Source: Nitrososphaera sp.
Lineage (GTDB): Archaea > Thermoproteota > Nitrososphaeria > Nitrososphaerales > Nitrososphaeraceae
Assembly: GCA_039938515.1 (NCBI GenBank)
Contig: JBDUUL010000001.1
Location: 1-64,000, forward strand
Direction: 5' to 3'
DNA length: 64,000 nucleotides
Below the pieces are notes generated by a model. That model searched no databases. It had not been told where the DNA came from and was given only the letters and a program-made list of their open reading frames with translations. The number at the start of each line of letters is the position of its first letter. Position 1 is the first letter of the stretch. The position numbers and the translations under genes were made by a program. Below are positions 1 through 8,249 of this stretch, piece by piece.

Positions 1-623
1 TAGCTTTCTGTATAGCTTATTCCTCCTGCGCCGGCGGTGCTGGCCCTGGCCCTGTGGCGGTTTATCAGGTCAGCTACAGTCACCATCCCACCGATTGCAA
101 GCCCGATGGCGCCCGCAAAGGCCATGAATCCTCCCGCTATCGCTGGCCCAAGCCCTCTGCCGCCCAGCAGTTCATTGACTGTAGGCAGGCCGTCGCTTCC
201 GATAAACGGGATGTAGCCGAATGTGCCGCCGACGGTAACAGGCGCCGTGCCGACGTTTGTGATAGTTGCAGTATAGGCCCCGGTTGAGGTGGTCTTGACT
301 GACGTTACGAACACGTTTCGAAATTCATTGTTGCTTACCACCTGTCCGCCGGGATCTGTAATGCTCTCATTGAGCAGTACGCCGCCTAGCTTCTGCTGCC
401 CGTCTGACCTGTCGACTCGCAGCGTCAGTGCAAGCTGCCTGTCTGTCTGCGTCACGTCTTTTTTCTCGGAAAGTGACTGCCCCGCCGCAAGCGAGGTCTT
501 TTCTATTATCCGGTTGTCTCGCCCAAAGGAATTTACAAACGCGCTTCCGTAATAGACTGCCACCGCGATGCCCGCCACGAGAAAAACTGCGCCTCCTATC
601 ATTATGATGTATCCAAGCCTCAT
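1..623 (-). CDS. Membrane-anchored protein of unknown function, 3' end cut by window edge
   Basis: The product is not recognised. Reading from an ATG at 623, it opens with a hydrophobic segment (residues about 3-25), continues as a soluble stretch of about 120 residues, and has a second hydrophobic segment near the C-terminus (about 165-190) followed by a short basic and Ser/Thr/Gly-rich tail. This suggests a two-pass protein with its central domain outside the cell. The frame runs off the left edge. The last two visible bases are TA, so the stop codon may lie just outside the window. Codon use resembles its neighbours. Function unknown; confidence that it is a gene is fairly high because the frame is open for about 207 codons with a clear membrane pattern. 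Confidence 0.7.
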   Translation of the reverse strand, partial: MRLGYIIMIGGAVFLVAGIAVAVYYGSAFVNSFGRDNRIIEKTSLAAGQSLSEKKDVTQTDRQLALTLRVDRSDGQQKLGGVLLNESITDPGGQVVSNNEFRNVFVTSVKTTSTGAYTATITNVGTAPVTVGGTFGYIPFIGSDGLPTVNELLGGRGLGPAIAGGFMAFAGAIGLAIGGMVTVADLINRHRARASTAGAGGISYTES

Positions 624-757
624 CCGTGCCCTTCCCCCTATGATGCCTCGCTCTTGAAATCAATGTTGGCCGCCGGACGCGCTTGGACTGACTTGACCAC
701 GATGGTATCTGCAGCCTCCGATGAGTCACTACTGTGCCTGACGATGCTCAGTTACAC

Positions 758-1156
758 TCATGAAGCACAGGTTGCATATACCTGAACCTGCATAGTGCTC
801 TGGCCGTGATTCACTAACTGGACGGCATATGCATTGAGTTGCAAAGAAGGACCTGTAAATAAGACTGTCCCGTCAGGACCCGAAATCTGGTATCCGCCTC
901 CAATAACCGCCTCATTATTCTTGCAGAAGGCACTCTCTGTCTGCGCGATACCCGGGCTAACTGTGTCGCTTTGCGCCCAATTCTGGGTAATTTTCAACGT
1001 ACCTGCGGTCGCTGTTGCGTTTTTGTTGCTGGTGAGATCAGAGATTGTGGGCGAAACCGCTACAACTGCAGGCAACGCGAGTACGAGGAGAATAACCGCG
1101 ACAAGCACAGATCCGCAAATTATTGCTCCACTTCGGAGTGGGTGAATTTTGGTCAT
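758..1156 (-). CDS. Small secreted or membrane-anchored protein
   Basis: This 132-residue protein has an N-terminal basic stretch and a long hydrophobic segment (about residues 10-34), then a Thr/Asn-rich region and a compact domain. Two cysteines, one mid-protein (about 78) and one three residues from the end, could form a disulfide outside the cell. An A/T-rich box on the minus strand at about 1176-1186 lies some 25 bases before the ATG, fitting a leaderless transcript. The family is not recognised. It lies next to another membrane protein read in the same direction, with about 130 bases between them, so a shared transcript is possible but not shown. Confidence 0.65.
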   Translation of the reverse strand: MTKIHPLRSGAIICGSVLVAVILLVLALPAVVAVSPTISDLTSNKNATATAGTLKITQNWAQSDTVSPGIAQTESAFCKNNEAVIGGGYQISGPDGTVLFTGPSLQLNAYAVQLVNHGQSTMQVQVYATCAS

Positions 1157-1186
1157 GAGCCGATGTAGGATGATTGCATTTTAAGG

Positions 1187-1562
1187 GTTGTTCAAGTTCA
1201 GTCCTTCAGACAATGGGGTACAATTGGTATAGACTGTAATGGACGTTCGATGTTCAAAAGAGAGCCTACACTTGCCAAGATTATATCCGAGTGACAAAAT
1301 TGGTGTCGTGAATGCCAGTGCAGCGTAAATTGGCAGTGATCTAAAATTTCTAAATAGCGAGATAAAGGAGGCTGTACAAAAATGAAGTGTTGTTTGAGGG
1401 GGAAACACACGAGCGGATCTTTACTCCTCTAACAAGAATGAAATGAAGGGGTGCAGACGCTCCTGACCTTATCTCTAGAGCGATGGATCGCAATGCCCAC
1501 TTTCGTTTGTTAATAACCGCAGGACTTGGCAGCAAAAAAGGACATGCGGTATCGAACGTAAT
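1187..1562. other. Stretch without a convincing gene
   Basis: Several short open frames cross this stretch on both strands, but none has recognisable sequence, a membrane pattern or a good start context. It separates a secreted-protein gene on the minus strand from a decayed gene on the plus strand. I see no repeat, RNA gene or strong hairpin in it. Confidence 0.4.
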
Positions 1563-1831
1563 ATGGCGGATCGTAGTGTAGTGTCCTTGGTAAGAACGGT
1601 CTTTTCGGAGGAAGAAGCAAGAAAACCCGGCGAAGAACTAGGAAGCGGCTGGTCCAAGGTTGAGTTAGAACAGTTCCTCAAGCTTGCAAGTCGAGCCCGA
1701 GCATGGCGAAGCGGATCCGAGCAGTAACGTGACTGGTGGCTACTCTATGCTGACGGGCAAAATTGCCTGGGATCATCTTGACGAAGTACCCGATTACTAC
1801 TCCGGGGCCGAAGAGAATGGAAAATTCATAG
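1563..1831 (+). pseudogene. Frameshifted DUF5661-like gene
   Basis: The frame from ATG 1563 reads SEEEARKPGEELGSGW then SKVELEQFLK, then goes out of frame. A second frame from about 1684 continues with VEPEHGEADPSSNVT and TGKIAWDHLDEVPDYY. A third frame at about 1808 gives PKRMENS and a stop at 1829-1831. Joined together, these follow the layout I remember for DUF5661 proteins: an EEA..G..LG..W motif, VELEHG, DP.TNVT, then GKIA.AHL.E.PDYY and a K.ME end. The first break fits loss of two bases near 1681; the second break is less certain. The remnant ends 11 bases before the 3' end of the opposing tRNA gene. Function of the family is unknown. Recognition of the family is from memory. Confidence 0.55.
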
Positions 1832-1842
1832 AGAATTACAAG

Positions 1843-1932
1843 CGGGCCCGGTGGGCTTCGATCCCACGACTTCCGGCTCTCTTCATGTGAATTTAGAAGG
1901 CAGGCGCTCTGTCCATGCTGAGCTACGAGCCC
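1843..1932 (-). tRNA. tRNA-Arg (anticodon TCT) with a 15-base intron
   Basis: On the minus strand a 7-bp acceptor stem (GGGCTCG with CGGGCCC, one G-T pair), a 4-bp D stem (GCTC/GAGC), a 5-bp T stem (GTGGG/CCCAC) with a 7-base loop and a G discriminator base form a complete tRNA. The anticodon loop reads CTTCTAA with TCT in the anticodon place. Fifteen extra bases follow position 37, the usual archaeal intron site. The CTTC of the loop can pair with GAAG of the intron, as in bulge-helix-bulge substrates. After removing the intron the anticodon stem CCTGC/GCCGG has one T-C mismatch. CCA is not encoded. Confidence 0.85.
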
Positions 1933-1990
1933 GCAACCTCTAGCTGCCTGACTGAAGGCAGCTGCATGGAGCAGCAAAAAGCGAACAAAT

Positions 1991-2000
1991 CCTTTATAAA
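1991..2000 (-). promoter_or_regulatory. TATA-like box upstream of tRNA-Arg
   Basis: The minus strand reads TTTATAAAGG here, about 60 bases before the first base of the mature tRNA, which would leave a 5' leader of roughly 30 bases. The box is nearly symmetrical, so it could also act on the plus strand, but no gene starts at the right distance there. Confidence 0.4.
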
Positions 2001-2212
2001 ATCCTTAGCGAAATCTCAAAGTCTGCACTCGCTATTGCCGCTCGCCTGCGGTTACACTATCTTAAAGACCTGCTTGGATATGCCCCAATAATTCGATTGC
2101 ATCTTGCAGATTTTGCATCAAAACCAGAAGTGTTGTAGAAATTGTGGAAGAACAAGCCTCTTATACTTACGGCACAAAAGGTAGAGCGATTACCGCAAGA
2201 AAGTGAAGCCTT

Positions 2213-2812
2213 GTGTCAGAGTCTGAAGTACGTGGAAATGCCGCTCTTAGGGAGAGCGATAGGTTAGCAATGGCAATGGGTTCGGCCAAGATGTTTGACT
2301 ATTGGTCCGAGATACTCAAACTGCCTTCAATCGGTCCAATGTATGCGTTTTCTAAGGAATTCCAGGCCTACGCGGACGATTTCGTCTCGCTCGGAAAAAT
2401 AGTCAGCGAGATGAGGGCGAATTTGGAGCATTACTGGGCGCTTGTAAACCAGGCGTATTCAAAGGCGTTCTCTGAGACTATGGAAAAGTCTCCTAGCAGG
2501 ATGGCGACCAAGGAGGACTTTGAACAGTACAGGCGTGCAATGATTGAAGCTTTCGAGGATTCATTTACGGATCTTTTCGCATCCAGCAAGTTTTCTGAAA
2601 TCTATGGCAAGGTGTTTAGCAACCAGCTTGACCTTTCCGGTGCTCTTCAGCGAATTGCAGAGAAGAACACAAAGGTTTTGAACCTGCCCACGAGAAGTGA
2701 AATGGATGAGGTGCTGAAGGACATACACGATCTCAAAAAGAGTTTCAGAGAGCTGAAAAAATCCCTGGAGATGGCAAAAACAAATGACCAAACAAGAGTC
2801 CCTGAAGTCTGA
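2213..2812 (+). CDS. phaE: Class III polyhydroxyalkanoate synthase subunit PhaE
   Basis: PhaE is the non-catalytic partner of PhaC in class III PHA synthases, which polymerise 3-hydroxyacyl-CoA into storage granules. The 199-residue protein is almost wholly helical and lacks cysteine. Its C-terminal part, about residues 150-190 (LPTRSEMDEVLKDIHDLK then further Lys/Glu heptads), matches the coiled region typical of archaeal PhaE. The start is GTG 2213; a TATA-like ttatac at about 2161 gives a leader of some 25 bases. Its last 29 bases overlap the start of phaC, which supports translational coupling and complex formation. The identification rests on both its own C-terminal pattern and the adjacent phaC. 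Confidence 0.85.
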   Translation: MSESEVRGNAALRESDRLAMAMGSAKMFDYWSEILKLPSIGPMYAFSKEFQAYADDFVSLGKIVSEMRANLEHYWALVNQAYSKAFSETMEKSPSRMATKEDFEQYRRAMIEAFEDSFTDLFASSKFSEIYGKVFSNQLDLSGALQRIAEKNTKVLNLPTRSEMDEVLKDIHDLKKSFRELKKSLEMAKTNDQTRVPEV

Positions 2813-3926
2813 TCAGCAGCCTGAAGCACTGGGTCCGGGCCAGGCACAGCGCTCAAGCTCCCCGGCGCAGGCAAAGCCCCAGGTGCCGCTGGCCGATGAA
2901 GCCAAGGAGTTTTACCGCAAGCTGGAGAAGACAAGGGATGTCCTTCATACTGCCGGCCAGGTTTCCGTTGGCCAGACGCCTCATGAGGTTATCCGAGAAA
3001 CAAGGTCTTACCGGCTTGTGCACTACCAGCAGATGGTCAACAAGACCGCCAGAACTCCAATTCTAGTTGTTTACGCGCTAATCAACAGGTCGTACGTTCT
3101 GGATCTTCAGGAGGACAAGAGCTGGATAAAGAGCCTGCTCTCTCAAGGGTTTGACGTCTATCTTGTTGACTGGAAGACTCCCACCATGGTCGACAAGTAC
3201 GACTCGTTTGACGACTATGTCAACATCTACATTGACGACTGCGTTGACACTGTTCTTCAGAAAAACAGGGTTGACAAGCTTACACTGCATGGCTACTGCA
3301 TGGGCGCGTCCATGTCCATCATGTATACAACCCTCCACGAGGAGAAGGTGAGAAACCTCGCGACAATCGCACCCGTTGTCGACACCGAAAAGGACACCAC
3401 GGTGATAGGCAACCTTGCCAAGCACATGGACGTTGACAAGATGCTTGCTACCATCGGCAACCTGCCGTCTGAGCAGCTGTATGCGTGCTACTCGGTCCTA
3501 AAACCATTCAAGCAGGGCGTCAACAAGTACTACAACCTTGTGCAGAACATAGACAACCAGCAGTTTGTCCAGAACTTTTTGCGAATTGAAAAATGGCTGT
3601 ACGACACGCCGCCGATAGCAGGCGAGACGTTCCGAGAGTGGATTTCCGACATTTACCAAAAGAACCTTCTTGTGAAAAATGAATTCAAGCTGGGCGACGA
3701 GATAATCGACCTATCTCGGATAAAGGTGCCGCTTCTAAACATCATTGCTGACGAGGACCACCTTGTCTCCCCCCAGTGCAGCGCGCCTTTAAGCGACGTG
3801 ATATCAAGTACTGACAAGAGGTTGATGCGGTTCCACACAGGCCACGTGGGCTTGATTGCAAGTCTCTATTCGCAGAATAACGTGCTCCCCAAAGTAGGGC
3901 AGTGGCTCAAAGCAAGATCCCAGTAA
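2784..3926 (+). CDS. phaC: Class III polyhydroxyalkanoate synthase subunit PhaC
   Basis: This is the catalytic subunit, an alpha/beta-hydrolase-fold enzyme that builds PHA from (R)-3-hydroxyacyl-CoA. It is 380 residues long, a little above the usual class III length because of a Gln/Pro/Ser-rich N-terminus of about 45 residues. The nucleophile motif HGYCMG places the catalytic Cys at about 172, replacing the Ser of true lipases. The catalytic Asp lies in the segment DEDHLVSP (about 323-325) and the His in TGHVG (about 354). The region VYALINRSYVLDL at about residue 92 is also typical. The gene overlaps phaE by 29 bases in another frame. A phasin-like gene lies far away at 41235. Confidence 0.95.
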   Translation: MTKQESLKSDQQPEALGPGQAQRSSSPAQAKPQVPLADEAKEFYRKLEKTRDVLHTAGQVSVGQTPHEVIRETRSYRLVHYQQMVNKTARTPILVVYALINRSYVLDLQEDKSWIKSLLSQGFDVYLVDWKTPTMVDKYDSFDDYVNIYIDDCVDTVLQKNRVDKLTLHGYCMGASMSIMYTTLHEEKVRNLATIAPVVDTEKDTTVIGNLAKHMDVDKMLATIGNLPSEQLYACYSVLKPFKQGVNKYYNLVQNIDNQQFVQNFLRIEKWLYDTPPIAGETFREWISDIYQKNLLVKNEFKLGDEIIDLSRIKVPLLNIIADEDHLVSPQCSAPLSDVISSTDKRLMRFHTGHVGLIASLYSQNNVLPKVGQWLKARSQ

Positions 3927-4008
3927 ACCCTCGCTCCGCTTTCCTTGGAAAGAGCGTTTAAATTGCATTTGCCGTGGATGTTAGGTCTGCCTAACGGTAT
4001 TTCGTCTA

Positions 4009-6141
4009 ATGCAAAATAATCAGGAAGCCAGAAGGATACGTATAGGGATCGATGTCGGCGGGACCTTTACCAAGGCCGTAGCAATAGACATGCAGCGCGG
4101 AGGCATTGTTGGCAAAATCACCGTTCCCACAACCCATTCTTCCGCGGAAGGCGTCTCGACCGGCATCGTAACTGCCCTGAGGTCGCTTCTTGAGAAAAAC
4201 TCTATCCTAAAGTCGGAGGTTGAACTTATCTCCCACAGCACTACGCAGGCTGTAAACGCGCTCCTTGAGGGCGACACCGCCAAGGTCGGCATAATAGGAA
4301 TGGGAGTTGGTCTTGAAAAGTCCAATGTGGTCAAGCGGACAAACGTAAAGGACATTGAACTTGCCCCGAACAAGTACCTCCGGACTTGCTACCGGTTTCT
4401 GGACACGTCCAAGTACCTTGAAGACCCGGAGGTCCGAAGCGCAATTTCCGAGCTGAAGGCCGAGGGCGCAGAGGTAATTGTGGTAAGCGAAGCGTACGGA
4501 GTTGACGATCCAAGTAACGAGGCTTTTGTTATGGAGCGCTCGGACATCCCAGCAACTGCCGGCCATGAGCTCACCGGAATTTACGGTCTCGAGATTAGGA
4601 CGCTTACCGCCGCAATTAACGCCGGTATTCTCCCGAAGGCAATAGCGACCGCAAAGTTCGTCGAGTCGGCCGTAAAGAACGAAGGCATTTCTGCGCCGGT
4701 CCTGATAATGAAGGGAGATGGCGGCGTCACGGACATGGGCACCTTTCAGTCAAAGCCCATTATCACCGTCCTCTCGGGCCCGGCTGCAAGTGTTGCCGGC
4801 GCACTATTGCACCTCCGGGTCATTGACGGCGTCTTTGTCGAGGTAGGCGGGACCTCCACCAACGTCTGCGTTATCAAGGACGGAAGGCCGGAAGTCCGGT
4901 ACGTTACCATCATGCAGCACCCTACCTGCATCAGGTCGCTTGATGTCCGTGTCGCAGGAGTTGCAGGGGGGTCGCTTGTGCGATGGTCTGGAAGGAAGGT
5001 GACAGACGTGGGGCCGCGGTCAGCCCACATAGCAGGACTGCCTTATTCCTGCTTTGCCTTGCCGGAAGAACTTGAGGGAGGACAGATAGTCACGTTCGCC
5101 CCACTGGCCGGCGACCCTCTGGACTATGTCGCGATAGAGTCGGGGGGAAAAAGGTTTGCAATCACAAATACCTGCGCCGCAAACGCCCTTGGTCTCGTGC
5201 CGGAGGGAGACTATGCAAGGGCCAACCAGGAATCTGCAAAGATGGCTCTGTCAATCCTTGCAAAGAGGACCGGCGTCACTATGGAACAGGTCGCTTCTTC
5301 GATACTCGACATATCATCGAAAAAAATACTGGAGCTCGTGGAGCCGATGATAAAGGAGTACAAGCTGAAAAAGGACCGGGTGGTCTTTGTGGGTGGAGGC
5401 GGAGGGGCTTCTGTGCTTGTCCCATACGTTGCCCGGAGGATGGAGCTTCAGAGCAAGATCGCCGAGCACGCCGAGGTGATTTCTTCAATAGGAGTAGCGG
5501 CAGCCATGATCCGCGAGGAATCCGAGCGCACGGTGGCAAACCCCAAGCCCGAGGACATTGCAGAGCTGACCGACGCGGTAAAGAACGCCGCACTTGCCCG
5601 CGGCGCACTACCCGAATCAATCACAGTCCAGTCTGAATACTTAAGCGAGCGCTCTATCCTGAGGGCAGTGGCGATGGGCAATGTTTCGCTTGACATCGGG
5701 ACTGTTAACGCCCAGGAAATCAATGAGCAGGAAGCACACGTCCTTGCATGCGAGCTGTTCGGGGTAAGCGAAGGGGTCCAGAGGATATTTGACATGAAGA
5801 ACTACCACATTTTTGCATGCGAACTGAGCAAAAAGAAACTGTTTCTAAAATCAAGGCGCCAGCCGGTATTGATTCTCGACAAGTACGGCAGGGTAAGGCT
5901 GTCGCTTGACAACGCGTCAGTTGTTAACGGCAAGCCGGGCGAAGTCGCAGACAGGGTCGAGGAAATTCTCTCGGAGAGAAAAAAATCCGGCGAGGACCTT
6001 GCGCCGCAGGTGCACCTGCTAGACGGAATCAAGCTGGTGGACTTTTCAAGCCTCAGTGCTCCAGAGCACGTGTCAAAGGCCGTGAGGGACGAATTGCGAA
6101 ATGCCACGGCTGAAAACGTGGCCGCCATAATCAGGGTTTAA
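4009..6141 (+). CDS. Hydantoinase/oxoprolinase family protein (HyuA-like)
   Basis: At 710 residues this matches the length of the ATP-dependent N-methylhydantoinase A / 5-oxoprolinase A subunit family, which opens cyclic amides by phosphorylation. The N-terminal IDVGGTFTKAVAID is the phosphate-1 loop of the actin-like ATPase fold. It is followed by STTQAVNALLEG, by MKGDGGVTDM with LSGPAASV (about 235-265), and by VFVGGGGGASVLVPYV (about 462) typical of the second lobe. No HyuB-type gene sits next to it, so the partner and substrate are unknown. A TATA-like TTTAAATT at about 3957 precedes the ATG. It could form a transcript with the two following genes, with a gap of only 16 bases to the next. 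Confidence 0.85.
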   Translation: MQNNQEARRIRIGIDVGGTFTKAVAIDMQRGGIVGKITVPTTHSSAEGVSTGIVTALRSLLEKNSILKSEVELISHSTTQAVNALLEGDTAKVGIIGMGVGLEKSNVVKRTNVKDIELAPNKYLRTCYRFLDTSKYLEDPEVRSAISELKAEGAEVIVVSEAYGVDDPSNEAFVMERSDIPATAGHELTGIYGLEIRTLTAAINAGILPKAIATAKFVESAVKNEGISAPVLIMKGDGGVTDMGTFQSKPIITVLSGPAASVAGALLHLRVIDGVFVEVGGTSTNVCVIKDGRPEVRYVTIMQHPTCIRSLDVRVAGVAGGSLVRWSGRKVTDVGPRSAHIAGLPYSCFALPEELEGGQIVTFAPLAGDPLDYVAIESGGKRFAITNTCAANALGLVPEGDYARANQESAKMALSILAKRTGVTMEQVASSILDISSKKILELVEPMIKEYKLKKDRVVFVGGGGGASVLVPYVARRMELQSKIAEHAEVISSIGVAAAMIREESERTVANPKPEDIAELTDAVKNAALARGALPESITVQSEYLSERSILRAVAMGNVSLDIGTVNAQEINEQEAHVLACELFGVSEGVQRIFDMKNYHIFACELSKKKLFLKSRRQPVLILDKYGRVRLSLDNASVVNGKPGEVADRVEEILSERKKSGEDLAPQVHLLDGIKLVDFSSLSAPEHVSKAVRDELRNATAENVAAIIRV

Positions 6142-6157
6142 CAAGGGGCGCTGTGGC

Positions 6158-6859
6158 TTGGGCTATGAGGTCTTAAAATGCGACAATGCAGGAATTGCAA
6201 GATGTGCCGAGATTATCAAGGGAGGAGGAATCGTGGTTTACCCGACGGACACGGTGTATGGAATAGGCTGCGACCCCTGCAACGACAAGGCCGTGGAGCG
6301 GGTTTTTGAAATCAAGAAGAGGTCCGGCTCAAAGGCACTCCCCGTGCTAGTCCGAAATCTCGCCACTGCAGACGGCCTTGTCACCATGGGCCCGCTTTCC
6401 CGGTTGCTTGCAGGCAGATTCTGGCCCGGCGGGCTTACGCTCCTTGCCCCTATACGAAAGCCAAGCAGGATTTCACGAAACGTCACTGCAGGATCTGAAT
6501 ATCTTGCAGTCCGTGTGCCTGCAAACGACTGCCTTCTGCAGGTGCTGGAGAGGGTTGGCATGATCGTGGGCACAAGTGCAAATCCATCGGGCAGTGCAAC
6601 GTGCGCAAGTGCAAAGGAAATAACCGCATCGGGTCTTGGCGGGTTTGACGCGGTGCTTGACGGCGGGGAAATCGCTGCCTCTGGAGTAGAATCGACCATA
6701 GTCCAGGAGCAGATGCCATACGGGAATTTCAGCTCATTAGAATTTACGGACCTGACCGGCCGCATCCAAATACTACGCCACGGCGCAGTATCCGACTCAG
6801 ATCTAGAGTCGTTCCTGCGCTCCGCTTTGAGGCCGGAGCCGAGGGAGGAGGCTACATGA
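6158..6859 (+). CDS. tsaC: L-threonylcarbamoyladenylate synthase (YrdC/Sua5 family)
   Basis: The enzyme makes threonylcarbamoyl-AMP from threonine, bicarbonate and ATP, the first step in the t6A37 modification of ANN-decoding tRNAs. The YrdC domain fills most of the 233 residues: VVYPTDTVYGIGCDP near residue 27, the KKR.. and KALPVLV stretch, FWPGGLTLL, the P-loop-like VRVPAND and VGTSANPSGS. It lacks the extra C-terminal Sua5 domain, so it is TsaC-like with a short tail. The start is TTG 6158, because an upstream GTG is out of frame. It overlaps the THUMP gene by 4 bases (ATGA). The KEOPS subunit Cgi121, which acts later in t6A synthesis, is encoded 530 bases downstream on the other strand. 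Confidence 0.92.
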   Translation: MGYEVLKCDNAGIARCAEIIKGGGIVVYPTDTVYGIGCDPCNDKAVERVFEIKKRSGSKALPVLVRNLATADGLVTMGPLSRLLAGRFWPGGLTLLAPIRKPSRISRNVTAGSEYLAVRVPANDCLLQVLERVGMIVGTSANPSGSATCASAKEITASGLGGFDAVLDGGEIAASGVESTIVQEQMPYGNFSSLEFTDLTGRIQILRHGAVSDSDLESFLRSALRPEPREEAT

Positions 6860-7386
6860 AAGACTTTAACCTGCTGGTCTCTACATTCAGGTTCAGCGAG
6901 GAATTTGCCCAGGACGAAATCATGGACCTTCTCGAAGACCTGGGAGACAGCGAGCATGAGAGTGAGATTAGCAACGTCACCGGCCTGATCCTCTGCAGGA
7001 CAAGCCTCGACCCTTTCAAGGCAATCGAACAGATTACGGAACTAGTAAGGTCCGAGCCGTGGCACATTCGCTACCTCCTGCGCGTGATTCCAATCGAGCG
7101 GGCTGTGGAAGCAGACACGAATTTGATCGCAGAAGCGGCTGCGAGTATCGGGCGCGCCAAGATGGTGGCGGAAGACACGTTTAGGATAACGGTGGAAAAA
7201 AGGCACTCCCAACTCTCCTCAAGGGAAGTGATTGAATCGGTGGCAAAGGTTTTTTCGAACAAAGTCCGGCTGGAAAACCCCGACTGGGTCGTACTCGTCG
7301 AGATTGTAGGCGCCACTGCCGGCGTCTCGGTGCTAAAGCCCGGGCAAATCTTCAGCTCGACCATCGAAAAAAGGCATGCCGAGTAG
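6856..7386 (+). CDS. THUMP-domain RNA-binding protein (Tan1-like)
   Basis: The 176-residue protein matches stand-alone archaeal THUMP proteins, which bind tRNA and in eukaryotes (Tan1) assist acetylation of cytidine 12. The N-terminal part (FNLLVSTFRFSEEFAQDEI) is the ferredoxin-like half. The C-terminal half with FRITVEKRHSQLSSREVIE, NKVRLENPDWVVLVEIVG and SVLKPGQIFS is the canonical THUMP core. No methyltransferase or thiolase domain is attached, so it probably acts as an adaptor. It overlaps the t6A synthase gene by 4 bases, so both are likely made together. It converges on the Cgi121 gene with two bases between the stop codons. Confidence 0.85.
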   Translation: MKDFNLLVSTFRFSEEFAQDEIMDLLEDLGDSEHESEISNVTGLILCRTSLDPFKAIEQITELVRSEPWHIRYLLRVIPIERAVEADTNLIAEAAASIGRAKMVAEDTFRITVEKRHSQLSSREVIESVAKVFSNKVRLENPDWVVLVEIVGATAGVSVLKPGQIFSSTIEKRHAE

Positions 7387-7388
7387 AT

Positions 7389-7982
7389 TCACCTGACCAT
7401 TATTGCAGCGCGCTCACACATAAAATCACCAAAGCACTTCACGGTAAAAATATCACCACCCTGTTTTTTCTTCCATCCGTGCAGGGAGATAATTGCGAGC
7501 ATCTTGCGCGGGCTTGGCGCCAGAGAAGAGTTGTCTACCCCTCCGCCAAGTTCCTCGCTCGCAAGCCGCTGGCCGAACTTTAGGATTTCCTTGCCGTCAG
7601 ACGATATGGCTATAAAACACGCAGGCTTGCCCGGTTTTATGCCAAGCCTGGTTATCGCCTCTGATATCTGAGCCGTCAGAGCCAGCCTAATCAGCACTTC
7701 AGTTTCCAGCCTCTTTGAAATCATGACACCTCTCTTTTTAGCCTCGATTGCGACCGCGCATATTCCCCTTGCATGCTGCACCCCAAAGACATAATCCGAA
7801 TCCACAACCTGAACCGCGGCAGGCGTTTCGGATCTTATCTTGTCAACAAGCGGCCCGGGAGGGGTGCCAGGCGGGATGCCATTTGTTCCGCAGACAAGCA
7901 CATGGTAGTTTGAAATTTCATAAATGAAGGGAGTGACGGGGGCTCCACTGACTTTGGCTACAGGGTTAAAGTCAGCCTGCAT
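7389..7982 (-). CDS. cgi121: KEOPS complex subunit Cgi121
   Basis: Cgi121 is the tRNA-binding end subunit of the KEOPS complex that transfers threonylcarbamoyl to A37 of tRNA. The most telling segment is VFGVQHARGICAVAIEA followed by SKRLETEVLIRLALTAQI and the SEAI.RLGI helix, about residues 65-120. This matches the family core. The 197-residue length is somewhat above the usual 150-170, because of an N-terminal stretch of about 45 residues. The gene follows the MoaD/ThiS gene by 8 bases and closes a run that starts at tatD or rps17e. The other KEOPS genes (Kae1, Bud32, Pcc1) are not in the window. Confidence 0.85.
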   Translation of the reverse strand: MQADFNPVAKVSGAPVTPFIYEISNYHVLVCGTNGIPPGTPPGPLVDKIRSETPAAVQVVDSDYVFGVQHARGICAVAIEAKKRGVMISKRLETEVLIRLALTAQISEAITRLGIKPGKPACFIAISSDGKEILKFGQRLASEELGGGVDNSSLAPSPRKMLAIISLHGWKKKQGGDIFTVKCFGDFMCERAAIMVR

Positions 7983-7990
7983 CGTCCCGC

Positions 7991-8242
7991 CTAACCGCCG
8001 TGAATCACGGGCACGATGGTCACGACGTCGCCGTCGACAGCCCGGGGGTCGCCGCCTAGGGATGCCGAGTCGACACCGTTTATCGCGACAATGAGGTTTC
8101 CTCTCTGCAGAAGCCTCGGCTCGACAGCCATCTTGCCTAAAAAGTCCAAAATCTCTGAAACAGAAGCACTAGTACCTTCAAAATTGACGGACTGCGTTCC
8201 TACGGCTTTTTTTGCGCCGCCCAAAAGCCTGAGCGTTATCAA
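7991..8242 (-). CDS. MoaD/ThiS family small sulfur-carrier protein
   Basis: The 83-residue protein has the beta-grasp outline of ubiquitin-like sulfur carriers: an N-terminal LITLRLLGGAKKAVG strand pair, LDFLGK, INGVDSASLGG, then DGDVVTIVPVIHGG at the very end. The C-terminal Gly-Gly is the site that becomes a thiocarboxylate in MoaD (molybdopterin), ThiS (thiazole) or tRNA-thiolation carriers. I placed the start at TTG 8242, because a longer frame would overlap the S17e gene and bring an unrelated basic N-terminus. There is no neighbouring MoaE or E1-like gene, so the pathway cannot be told from context. Confidence 0.85.
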   Translation of the reverse strand: MITLRLLGGAKKAVGTQSVNFEGTSASVSEILDFLGKMAVEPRLLQRGNLIVAINGVDSASLGGDPRAVDGDVVTIVPVIHGG

Positions 8243-8249
8243 TACCTGT

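Noticed and set aside
4009-6141. Diol-dehydratase reactivase or acetone carboxylase subunit
   Set aside because: The actin-like motifs and the 710-residue length match hydantoinase/oxoprolinase A better, although no B subunit is adjacent.
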